This document shows positions 1 through 5,544 of a stretch of 7,871 bases of DNA, piece by piece. The position numbers and the translations under genes are program-made. Every line of letters begins with the position of its first letter. Position 1 is the first letter of the stretch. The notes under the pieces are model-generated. The model was not told where the DNA came from, searched no databases, and worked only from the letters and a program-made list of their open reading frames with translations. This stretch comes from Ruminococcus flavefaciens (GTDB lineage Bacteria; Bacillota; Clostridia; Oscillospirales; Ruminococcaceae): the NCBI GenBank assembly GCA_902796705.1, contig CADBQF010000193.1, forward strand, positions 1 through 7,871, read 5' to 3'.

Positions 1-125
1 GCAGCAGCCGACGCAGCCGAATCCGAACTTCTGCTGTAGTAGCCTGTAACGCACTGACCGTTTTCGGTGAGGTATTTTCCGAGAGATGTTCCGACTCTGC
101 CTGCTCCTATAAAACCGATCTTCAT
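1..125 (-). CDS. Rossmann-fold / DUF2520-like protein, N-terminal fragment (continues past left edge)
   Basis: Only the first 41 codons are in the window. The protein starts MKIGFIGAGRVGTSLGKYL, a beta strand followed by the dinucleotide-binding motif GAGRVGTSLG (GxGxxG) at residues 7-16, then a second strand near VTGYYSRS. This is the N-terminus of an NAD(P)-binding Rossmann protein. The short lead-in and the GAGRVG wording fit the 'Rossmann-like and DUF2520' family, whose substrate is not established. The start is supported by an AAAGGTGAG ribosome binding site lying inside the last codons of tatD. Only 4 bases separate the tatD stop from this ATG, so the two are almost certainly co-transcribed and possibly translationally coupled. 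Other NADP-dependent oxidoreductases with this motif (such as ProC- or F420-type reductases) cannot be excluded from this fragment. Confidence 0.72.
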   Translation of the reverse strand, partial: MKIGFIGAGRVGTSLGKYLTENGQCVTGYYSRSSDSAASAA

Positions 126-129
126 TTTA

Positions 130-924
130 TCACTCACCTTTCGCAGTCTGCTTTATCCCGAAGAAACGCTCTGTATTCTCACGGAGCTTTTCAATGAGCA
201 GAGCCTCATCTGTCCCCATATATCCTGCAAGAGCGGCTGCAACGTATTTTATGTTGCACGGGTGATTCGTCCGGCTGAGTCCGGGGATATTTCTCGGAGT
301 GAGATACGGTGCATCTGTTTCAGCCATGATGCGGTCAAGGGGAATGATCTTCACAGCATCACGAAGTTCCTGTCCACGGCGATCGTCGCATATCCAGCCT
401 GTGACTCCGATGCTGAATCCCATATCAAGATATTTTTCGAGGACGTCCCTGTTGCCCGTGAAGCAGTGGACTACCGACGTGCGGCAGATGTCCCTGTGCT
501 TTTCAAAGACTGATACAAAATCCTCAAACGCATCACGTTCATGCAGGAAGAGCGGCTTGCCGAGTTCCTCTGCTATGCGGATATGTTCTTCAAGGCAACT
601 GAGCTGCTTGTCTTTCGGGGAGAACATTCTGTCATAGTCAAGACCGCACTCGCCTACAGCCACGACCTTACTGTTTCCGGAGACTATCTCACGTATCCGG
701 CGGAACGAGCGTGCATCAGCCGACGAAGCCGAATGAGGGTGTATGCCGCAGGTAGACCAGCATTCGTGATCCCTGACATAGCGGGCGGCTTTTTCGCTGC
801 TTTTCATATCCGAGCCGGTGATGATGCAGCTTACCCCTTCATCAGCCGCTTCTGCGATTATCCTGTCAGGTTCACTGAACTGGCGGCAGAAGAGATTCAG
901 TCCTATATCGTAATATTTTGTCAT
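130..924 (-). CDS. tatD: TatD family metal-dependent DNase
   Basis: This is a 264-residue TIM-barrel metal hydrolase, the usual TatD length. Known members are Mg-dependent 3'-5' DNases of the cytoplasm, linked to DNA degradation and repair; despite the name they are not needed for Tat export. Visible motifs are YYDIGLNL at 4-11, CGIHPHS at 59-65, VGECGLDYDRMFS at 90-102 (metal ligand Glu92), FLHERDA with His128, VVHCFTG with His153, GVTGWICDDRRG at 173-184 and ETDAPYL with Asp204. The opening DIGLN replaces the HxH of the YcfH/YjjV type, as in E. coli TatD itself, so this belongs to the true TatD subgroup. An in-frame ATG 15 codons upstream exists, but the chosen start has AGGAGG seven bases before it. 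The gene sits 41 bp after the upstream hypothetical gene with no terminator between, and 4 bp before the next gene. Confidence 0.93.
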   Translation of the reverse strand: MTKYYDIGLNLFCRQFSEPDRIIAEAADEGVSCIITGSDMKSSEKAARYVRDHECWSTCGIHPHSASSADARSFRRIREIVSGNSKVVAVGECGLDYDRMFSPKDKQLSCLEEHIRIAEELGKPLFLHERDAFEDFVSVFEKHRDICRTSVVHCFTGNRDVLEKYLDMGFSIGVTGWICDDRRGQELRDAVKIIPLDRIMAETDAPYLTPRNIPGLSRTNHPCNIKYVAAALAGYMGTDEALLIEKLRENTERFFGIKQTAKGE

Positions 925-965
925 AATATTTCCTCCTGATAATATACTTTTGAACAGAGCGAAGT

Positions 966-1364
966 TCACAGGCTTTTCAGAGCATTAATAAAGGGCGGGA
1001 ACGCCGTCTGATCTGTATCGAACTCAAATTTCAGATAGTGACTGCACGCATCGCCGTATATCCCGCCCGATACTCTGATATGCCCCGTCCGGTCGCATTC
1101 AAGATCTATCCTGTTTCCATAGCCGGTCTCAAACAGCGATGTCTTTTTTATCCTGAAGTTTATCAGATCTTCCAGAGAGCTTATAAACTTCTTCCATTCC
1201 TGATAATTGTATTCACAGCCGTCTGCGATACCGGAAAAAACTCCCGATCTGATCTTTATATCGAACGTGCAGTAAAGCGGATCTCCCGGCTGTCTGTTTT
1301 CCGATATATAGGAGAAATTGATGATCTCGATATAATTTCCGCAGAATTCAAGCCTTGCTCCCAT
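966..1364 (-). CDS. Small hypothetical protein resembling WapI-type immunity proteins
   Basis: This 132-residue soluble protein has no signal peptide or membrane segment. It has alternating beta-strand character: LEFCGNYIEIINFSY at the start, then CTFDIKIRSGVFSGIADG, a helix around residues 53-70 (YQEWKKFISSLEDLINF), then RIDLECDRTGHIRVSGGIYG at 85-104, and a final LKFEFDTDQTAFPPFINAL at 111-129. The 'F.G', 'GHI.VSG' and 'L.FEF.TDQT..P.FI..L' pattern is one I associate with small proteins often labelled WapI-family immunity proteins, but no adjacent toxin gene is visible and the function is unproven. The start is fixed by AAGGAGG nine bases before the ATG. It is the first gene of the minus-strand operon with tatD and the Rossmann protein, driven by the promoter at 1404-1432. 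Confidence 0.75.
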   Translation of the reverse strand: MGARLEFCGNYIEIINFSYISENRQPGDPLYCTFDIKIRSGVFSGIADGCEYNYQEWKKFISSLEDLINFRIKKTSLFETGYGNRIDLECDRTGHIRVSGGIYGDACSHYLKFEFDTDQTAFPPFINALKSL

Positions 1365-1403
1365 GATCTCTCCCCTCCTTAAATAACATCTTGTGTTTAA
1401 TCA

Positions 1404-1432
1404 ATTATACCAGAATATCCCCGTACTGTCAA
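1404..1432 (-). promoter_or_regulatory. Sigma-A promoter of the hypothetical-tatD operon
   Basis: On the minus strand a perfect -35 TTGACA (1427-1432) is followed by a 17-bp spacer and a perfect -10 TATAAT (1404-1409). TGG precedes the -10, giving an extended -10. It lies about 40 bp before the ATG at 1364. As strong a consensus as this implies high constitutive transcription unless repressed. Confidence 0.9.
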
Positions 1433-1476
1433 CCGAAACACTCTGAGTATTATTTTGTAAAAAAGCTTTCCTGTGC

Positions 1477-1505
1477 TTGCTATTTCTATAAAGATGTGTT
1501 ATAAT
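1477..1505 (+). promoter_or_regulatory. Sigma-A promoter of gpsA
   Basis: A -35 TTGCTA (1477-1482, four of six matches) and a perfect -10 TATAAT (1500-1505) are 17 bp apart, with TGT just before the -10 giving an extended -10. Transcription would start near 1512, leaving a leader of about 80 nt before the start codon. The leader contains a short CCGGC/GCCGG inverted repeat (1523-1544) of unknown importance. It is divergent from the 1404-1432 promoter, with 44 bp between the two -35 boxes. Confidence 0.85.
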
Positions 1506-1590
1506 AGTAATATAACCAAAGTCCGGCAGCAGTACGGCAGCCGGCGGAAGTCTCACCCATGCAAAATAAACGTAAAGCGAGATGATACAT

Positions 1591-2613
1591 ATGACTGAAA
1601 AAAAGAAGATCTCCGTACTCGGAGCCGGTACATGGGGTATCGCTATCGCACGTATGCTCGCCCTGTGCGGACACAGCGTGTGCGTATGGTCTGCCCTCGA
1701 CTCTGAGATAAGCGTACTGACCGAAAAAAACGAACATCCGAATCTTCCCGGTGTGAAGATACCTGATATCATCGATTACACCCTTGATGTCGAAAAGGCC
1801 TGCACCGGCAGGGATATCATCGTTTTTGCCGTTACATCAAAATTCATAAGAAGCACCGCCGAAAGGACAAAGCCGTATATCGCTCCCGGTCAGCTCATCG
1901 TAAGCGTCGTGAAAGGCATCGAAGCCGGAACGCATTTCACTATGACCGATGTTCTGCACGATGTTTTCGGAAAGCAGAAAATGAAGATAGTCGCTCTCTC
2001 CGGCCCTACTCACGCAGAGGAAGTTGCCCGTGACCTGCCGACTACGATCGTTTCTGCCTGCGAAGACCTGAAAGCTGCGGAGGAGATACAGGACGTTTTC
2101 ATGAACAGTTTCCTCAGAGTCTATACAAATACAGATATCCTCGGCGTTGAGCTTTGCGGTGCTTTGAAAAATATCATCGCCCTTGCAGCCGGTATATCAA
2201 AGGGACTCGGATTCGGAGACAATGCTTCTGCCGCTCTTATCACAAGAGGCATGGCAGAGATCTCACGCCTTGGCCTGAAAATGGGCTGCCTGCACGAAAC
2301 TTTCCTCGGACTTGCAGGAATGGGCGATCTTATCGTAACAGCCACGAGCGTTCACAGCCGTAATTTCACAGCCGGAAGGCTTATCGGTGAAGGCTGCACA
2401 GCTTCTGAAGCAATCGAAAAGGTCGGCATGGTCGTTGAGGGAATAAATGCCCTCCCCGCCGCAATGGAGCTTGCAAAGCAGTACAGCGTCGATATGCCTA
2501 TAACTTTCACGGTGAACGAAGTCATATCCAACGGAATGGATCCGAGAGAGGCTACGACTTTCCTCATGAATGGTTCAAAGAAATCGGAACTCTCTATCCA
2601 CCGCAATGACTGA
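1591..2613 (+). CDS. gpsA: NAD(P)-dependent glycerol-3-phosphate dehydrogenase
   Basis: This 340-residue cytoplasmic enzyme reduces dihydroxyacetone phosphate to sn-glycerol-3-phosphate, the backbone precursor for phospholipids. The N-terminal Rossmann domain carries ISVLGAGTWGIAIA (GxGxxG at 11-16), NEHPNLPGVKIP (48-58) and VVKGIE with Lys109. LSGPTHAEEVA follows at 136-146. The C-terminal domain has ELCGALKNIIALAAG with the expected catalytic Lys193, GFGDNASAALITRG (207-220), GLAGMGDLIVTATS (240-253) and SRNF (256-259), all signature GpsA elements. Length is normal for the family and no motif is missing. An ATG nine bases earlier (1582) is in frame. I prefer 1591 because the weak GAG-type ribosome binding site would touch the earlier ATG but lies nine bases from this one. 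It is a single-gene transcript here, without the plsY partner often found upstream in Firmicutes. Confidence 0.96.
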   Translation: MTEKKKISVLGAGTWGIAIARMLALCGHSVCVWSALDSEISVLTEKNEHPNLPGVKIPDIIDYTLDVEKACTGRDIIVFAVTSKFIRSTAERTKPYIAPGQLIVSVVKGIEAGTHFTMTDVLHDVFGKQKMKIVALSGPTHAEEVARDLPTTIVSACEDLKAAEEIQDVFMNSFLRVYTNTDILGVELCGALKNIIALAAGISKGLGFGDNASAALITRGMAEISRLGLKMGCLHETFLGLAGMGDLIVTATSVHSRNFTAGRLIGEGCTASEAIEKVGMVVEGINALPAAMELAKQYSVDMPITFTVNEVISNGMDPREATTFLMNGSKKSELSIHRND

Positions 2614-2644
2614 ACAAAAATATAAACAGATAGACTCGCTGCTT

Positions 2645-2724
2645 ATAAAGAAGTTTATGTCTTCTATTGGGGGAAACCTTTCTGAGGAAAGGTTTCCCCC
2701 AATAGAAGACATAAACTTCTTTAT
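2645..2724. repeat. Perfect 38-bp inverted repeat with 4-base loop
   Basis: Arms 2645-2682 and 2687-2724 are exact reverse complements around the loop TGAG. The core is GGGGGAAACCTTTC paired with GAAAGGTTTCCCCC, flanked by TTCTATT/AATAGAA and ATAAAGAAG/CTTCTTTAT. It begins 31 bp after the gpsA stop, between convergent genes. Neither side has the T-run of a standard intrinsic terminator, and the stem is far longer than usual. It may act as a bidirectional transcription block or mRNA 3'-end stabiliser, or be a dispersed palindromic repeat. Confidence 0.95.
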
Positions 2725-2759
2725 GAGTACCGGGGTATCTGCTTTTCAATATCAGCAGA

Positions 2760-2800
2760 AAAGCCACAGTATCTCCGGAGTCCGGAAATACTGCGGCTTT
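2760..2800 (-). terminator. Hairpin terminator of the clostripain-like gene
   Basis: Arms 2760-2778 and 2782-2800 form a 19-bp stem with a 3-base loop. Read as minus-strand RNA the two non-matching positions are G-U wobbles, whereas on the plus strand they are A-C mismatches, so the hairpin suits the minus-strand transcript. It lies 5 bp after the peptidase stop codon and is followed by only a short TTTT run (counting the end of the stem), so termination strength is uncertain. An outer 10-bp stem (2750-2759 with 2809-2818) extends it into the coding end. Confidence 0.72.
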
Positions 2801-2805
2801 GAATT

Positions 2806-5136
2806 TTATCTGCTGATAGCTTCTGTCCAGTATACCTGATCGTAGATATCGGTTATCCTGTACATGAGTCTGACTTCGCCTGAACCTACATCGGTATTGC
2901 TGATAGTCATATTATCATGATAAGTTACTGTATCACCGATATAGTAGCTGTCCTGATACTGATAATCGTAATCATAGAAATCACAGAGGAAATCTATCTT
3001 GTCGCCGTCGTTGAGTTCTGTCATGCTCTTTGCGACTGTATCAGTCTCGCCGCTGACATAATCCGGAACAGCACCGGCAATGAAACCGTTGGGGTTCTCG
3101 TTGTCGAAAACGATCATGAGCTTTACTCTCTCGCCGTTGAGGAGAGCGGGTACGTAGCCGTTGATAGAATATTTATCATCACCCAGCTCGATAGTATCCG
3201 TATGATAGTAAGCAACTACATTTCCGTCGATAGAAAGCCAGTTGCGGTCTGTATCGGCAATGAGCGTATCGCCGTCTATCTCATAAACGTTGTCGAGTCC
3301 GAGGTCGATGAAGCCTTCGCCGTCGTCGTAGAACATATTCAGGTCTATCTGGTGGATAAGATCCCACTGTGACGAAGGAAGCGTCATAGTGTACTTTCCG
3401 TCGGATTCCTCCCATACGAGATTGCTCGTATCGAAGAAATTCTGAGCGAGGTATTCTGCCGTATCGCTGTCGGAAACGGAGCTTTCGCTCATGAATGAAG
3501 TGTTCGAGCTGTCAAGGCCTTCGATGCTCCTGCCTGAGCTTCCGCCGAGGAACGCACCGAGGAGTTCACCGATGATATCCGCATTGCCCGATGAACCGGA
3601 AGATGCACCGCCTCCGAAGAGCGATGTCACAGGCGATGAAGAACCGCCGGCTGCTATCTGTCCGCTCGTTTCGAGTTTTGCGAACTGCTTGATGCACTTT
3701 GAATAATCAGAGTGGAAGCCGATCTGCGAATATGTGCTGCACGCTGAATCGACGTAGGAAGTTCTCTGGTACGGGAAATAAATGGATACACCGTAGGCAT
3801 TCGACATATTGGAAGAAGTCCTGTTGTACTTTACAGCACTCTGGAGAGCCTCACAGAGAGCCTTTCCTTCGGCGGTGTTCATATTCTGTGCAAGATTATA
3901 GAGATCGACCTGATCTATCTTTGAAGAAGCGGCAAATTCTCTTGTGGAGTATCTTGCGTCTGAAACTTCCTTGTACTCCTTGTTGGACATCTTCGTGCTG
4001 ACAGAATTAGCGAAAGCACCGAGCTTGTCCGGAACAGTATTCGAGAATTCAGCAAGGTCGATGACAGAGAGCGTCGTCTGCTGACCACGGCACTTCTGAC
4101 CGCAGCGTGTGACGAACTCATCAACGATGTTCTTTCCAAGCTCTACAGTGGGCATAGAGGTATTCTTGCCGAGCTTGTTGAGCCATTCGGTATAGTACCA
4201 GCCGATGCCGGGTTCTGTCTCCTCAGATGCGATGAGATAGTCAGCGTAGGGATCGAGCATGAGTGCAGTTTCAGCCGTAGCCATGAGGCAGGCATCGAAT
4301 CCGATGAAATCGAAAGTAACTCCGGCTTCCTTGAGGGCAGAATTCACACCTGCAAGGCTCATTGAACCGCTCGATTTGTATTTTTCATCGTAGCCGTATC
4401 CGCTGACCGATCCGCCGCCGTGATCCCAGAGGATAAGTTCATTCCTGTTAGCCGGGAAATTCTTTGTGCAGTATTTTATGAAAGCAGAAAGAGTCTTGGG
4501 ATCGGTCATAGACTTAGAGCCGTCGTCCTTGACGAGAGTAACGAGCTTTCCGTCCTTGATCTGGTAGATCTGGTTGACTTTCGAGCTGATATTATTCGAC
4601 TGCCAGCTATTGCAGCCGCCGGTATAGATGATGATATCGATATTATTGCCGAGCGTGGCAGCCTTCATCTCCTCTATATCAGAGGAAGCCATTTTATATT
4701 TTGATTCGAGGTCAGTACCGCACATATAGACCATGAAAGTGATCTTGTCCTGACCGTTGCCGAGTATCTGAGTCCTCTTTGCTCTTGAACCGGCGGCAAC
4801 AGATGTATCCGCCTTGCTCTCGGAGCTTGCGGAGTATCCGCCGGAGGAATTTCCGCCGCCGGAGGGAGCAGTTGTGCTTCCGCCGCCTCCGAGAAGGCCG
4901 CCGAGTCCGCCGCCCTTGAAGAGCATCATAGCGATTATAGCAATTATGGCAAGACCGCCGCCTCCGCCGACAGCAGCACGTTTTACGCCGCCGCCTGATG
5001 ACTGTTGTCTGTCGGAATATCCGCCCTGTCCGCCGACGCTGCCTGTTCCGAGGCCTTCACCTCTTCTGTGAGCACCGTTTCCACCTGAAGTCACGTTTTT
5101 TTCTCTTGAACGTGGTCTTTTCTGATTAGGATCCAT
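2806..5136 (-). CDS. Membrane-anchored clostripain-family (C11) cysteine peptidase
   Basis: This 776-residue protein belongs to the clostripain family of clan CD cysteine peptidases, which typically cleave after Arg. A basic, Gly-rich cytoplasmic tail (1-60) leads into one hydrophobic segment, LAIIAIIAMMLF at 62-73. A Gly/Ser-rich linker follows to about 125. The peptidase domain starts at KITFMVYMCGTDLES (131-145). The catalytic His is in LILWDHGGG (His239) and the catalytic Cys in FIGFDACLMAT (Cys283); GVSIYFPYQ lies at 449-457. A second Gly/Ser linker (about 496-550) joins a C-terminal acidic, beta-rich domain (about 555-776) that I do not recognise. Positive charge before the single membrane segment predicts an outward-facing protease. 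There is no signal-peptidase or LPXTG site. The start has GGAGGT five to six bases upstream; an ATG ten codons earlier lacks a site. It is monocistronic, with its own promoter and terminator. Its substrate is unknown. Confidence 0.9.
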   Translation of the reverse strand: MDPNQKRPRSREKNVTSGGNGAHRRGEGLGTGSVGGQGGYSDRQQSSGGGVKRAAVGGGGGLAIIAIIAMMLFKGGGLGGLLGGGGSTTAPSGGGNSSGGYSASSESKADTSVAAGSRAKRTQILGNGQDKITFMVYMCGTDLESKYKMASSDIEEMKAATLGNNIDIIIYTGGCNSWQSNNISSKVNQIYQIKDGKLVTLVKDDGSKSMTDPKTLSAFIKYCTKNFPANRNELILWDHGGGSVSGYGYDEKYKSSGSMSLAGVNSALKEAGVTFDFIGFDACLMATAETALMLDPYADYLIASEETEPGIGWYYTEWLNKLGKNTSMPTVELGKNIVDEFVTRCGQKCRGQQTTLSVIDLAEFSNTVPDKLGAFANSVSTKMSNKEYKEVSDARYSTREFAASSKIDQVDLYNLAQNMNTAEGKALCEALQSAVKYNRTSSNMSNAYGVSIYFPYQRTSYVDSACSTYSQIGFHSDYSKCIKQFAKLETSGQIAAGGSSSPVTSLFGGGASSGSSGNADIIGELLGAFLGGSSGRSIEGLDSSNTSFMSESSVSDSDTAEYLAQNFFDTSNLVWEESDGKYTMTLPSSQWDLIHQIDLNMFYDDGEGFIDLGLDNVYEIDGDTLIADTDRNWLSIDGNVVAYYHTDTIELGDDKYSINGYVPALLNGERVKLMIVFDNENPNGFIAGAVPDYVSGETDTVAKSMTELNDGDKIDFLCDFYDYDYQYQDSYYIGDTVTYHDNMTISNTDVGSGEVRLMYRITDIYDQVYWTEAISR

Positions 5137-5164
5137 ATTAACCTCCAATTGCTGAAATTCGTAC

Positions 5165-5178
5165 ATAGTATATACTAT
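5165..5178. promoter_or_regulatory. 14-bp palindrome over the peptidase transcription start (candidate operator)
   Basis: ATAGTATATACTAT is a perfect palindrome lying 2 bp downstream of the -10 box of the peptidase promoter and covering the expected start point near 5174. That position is typical of a repressor operator. The sequence is AT-rich, so a chance palindrome is possible, and no regulator can be named. Confidence 0.45.
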
Positions 5179-5180
5179 AT

Positions 5181-5209
5181 ATTTTACACATTTTCCGCTG
5201 TCTTGTCAA
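5181..5209 (-). promoter_or_regulatory. Sigma-A promoter of the clostripain-like peptidase gene
   Basis: On the minus strand, -35 TTGACA (5204-5209) and -10 TAAAAT (5181-5186, five of six) are separated by 17 bp. The -10 lies about 45 bp before the ATG at 5136, giving a leader of about 38 nt that includes the GGAGGT ribosome binding site. Confidence 0.88.
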
Positions 5210-5488
5210 GCAAAAAATAGAACGGCAAAGCAAAATGAAGCAAATGCTTTTTTTGCTAAAGCAGATCAAGCTGAAAATGAATATGAATATGAAAATGAAT
5301 ATGAATATGAAAATGAAAATGTAAATGAATATGTAGATGAAGATGTAGATGTAAATGTTGATGCTGATGCGTGTGCGAATGTAAATGTAAATGTAAATGT
5401 GGTAAACAAGCAAAACGAGCTTACGCTCGCATCGCACGCACGCAGACAAGCGTGAGATCAAAATATCGCTATCATGCGGACAGTTCCC
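5210..5488. other. Divergent intergenic region without a convincing gene
   Basis: This stretch separates the divergent promoters of the peptidase and the histidine kinase. Its main content is the hexamer tract at 5273-5398. Upstream of the tract is A-rich sequence with an AGCAAA/TTTGCT inverted repeat. Downstream is a short CGAGC-TTAC-GCTCG hairpin (5416-5429) without a T-run. Open frames exist on both strands, but only because the repeat lacks stop codons in those frames. None has a credible start site with a ribosome binding site or a known-looking product. Confidence 0.7.
5273..5398. repeat. Degenerate hexanucleotide tandem repeat, about 21 units
   Basis: Twenty-one consecutive 6-base units run from GAAAAT, GAATAT, GAATAT at the left to GTAAAT x3 at the right. 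Every unit begins with G and ends with T, and 20 of 21 end in AT; variation is confined to the middle positions. The left part contains a higher-order 18-base pattern (GAAAAT-GAATAT-GAATAT, twice). The middle diverges to GTAGAT, GTTGAT, GCTGAT and GCGTGT. This is a slippage-prone minisatellite between two divergent promoters. Confidence 0.93.
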
Positions 5489-5517
5489 TTGAAATGTGCG
5501 GAAAGATATGATATAAT
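5489..5517 (+). promoter_or_regulatory. Sigma-A promoter of the two-component operon
   Basis: -35 TTGAAA (5489-5494, five of six) and a perfect -10 TATAAT (5512-5517) are 17 bp apart, with TGA before the -10 giving an extended -10. The expected start is near 5524, leaving a very short leader of about 20 nt that is mostly the AGGAGGT ribosome binding site. Confidence 0.9.
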
Positions 5518-5544
5518 AGAAAAAACCAGATAGGAGGTCTCATG

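Noticed and set aside
67..939. Plus-strand open frames antisense to tatD
   Set aside because: tatD on the minus strand has all family motifs and good start signals; the plus-strand frames are shadows.
1582..1590. Upstream in-frame ATG of gpsA
   Set aside because: The only GAG-like binding site abuts this ATG directly, leaving no spacer, while it is well placed for the ATG at 1591; homologues start close to the KKISVLGAG motif.
1433..1590. Riboswitch or leader peptide in the gpsA leader
   Set aside because: The leader is about 80 nt with only a weak CCGGC/GCCGG stem, and no recognised aptamer core or terminator is visible.
2570..2839. Plus-strand open frame of 89 codons running through the long palindrome
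   Set aside because: It starts inside gpsA in another frame, crosses both hairpins and ends antisense to the peptidase C-terminus; there is no start signal and no protein-like pattern.
2917..5071. Plus-strand open frames inside the peptidase gene, including a Pro-rich one near 4814-5071
   Set aside because: They are the complement of the peptidase coding sequence; the Pro-rich product is simply the reverse of its Gly-rich codons.
5273..5398. CRISPR array or iteron-type origin
   Set aside because: Units are only 6 bases with no spacers, no cas genes and no replication gene nearby; a minisatellite is the simpler reading.
5416..5429. Short CGAGC/GCTCG hairpin as a terminator
   Set aside because: It has a five-bp stem, no T-run and no gene ending upstream on either strand.
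5138..5461. Minus-strand open frame of 107 codons with a long Ile-Tyr/Ile-Phe repeat
   Set aside because: It is the antisense of the hexamer tract, covers the peptidase promoter, has no convincing ribosome binding site and has extreme composition. It is open only because the repeat contains no stop in that frame.
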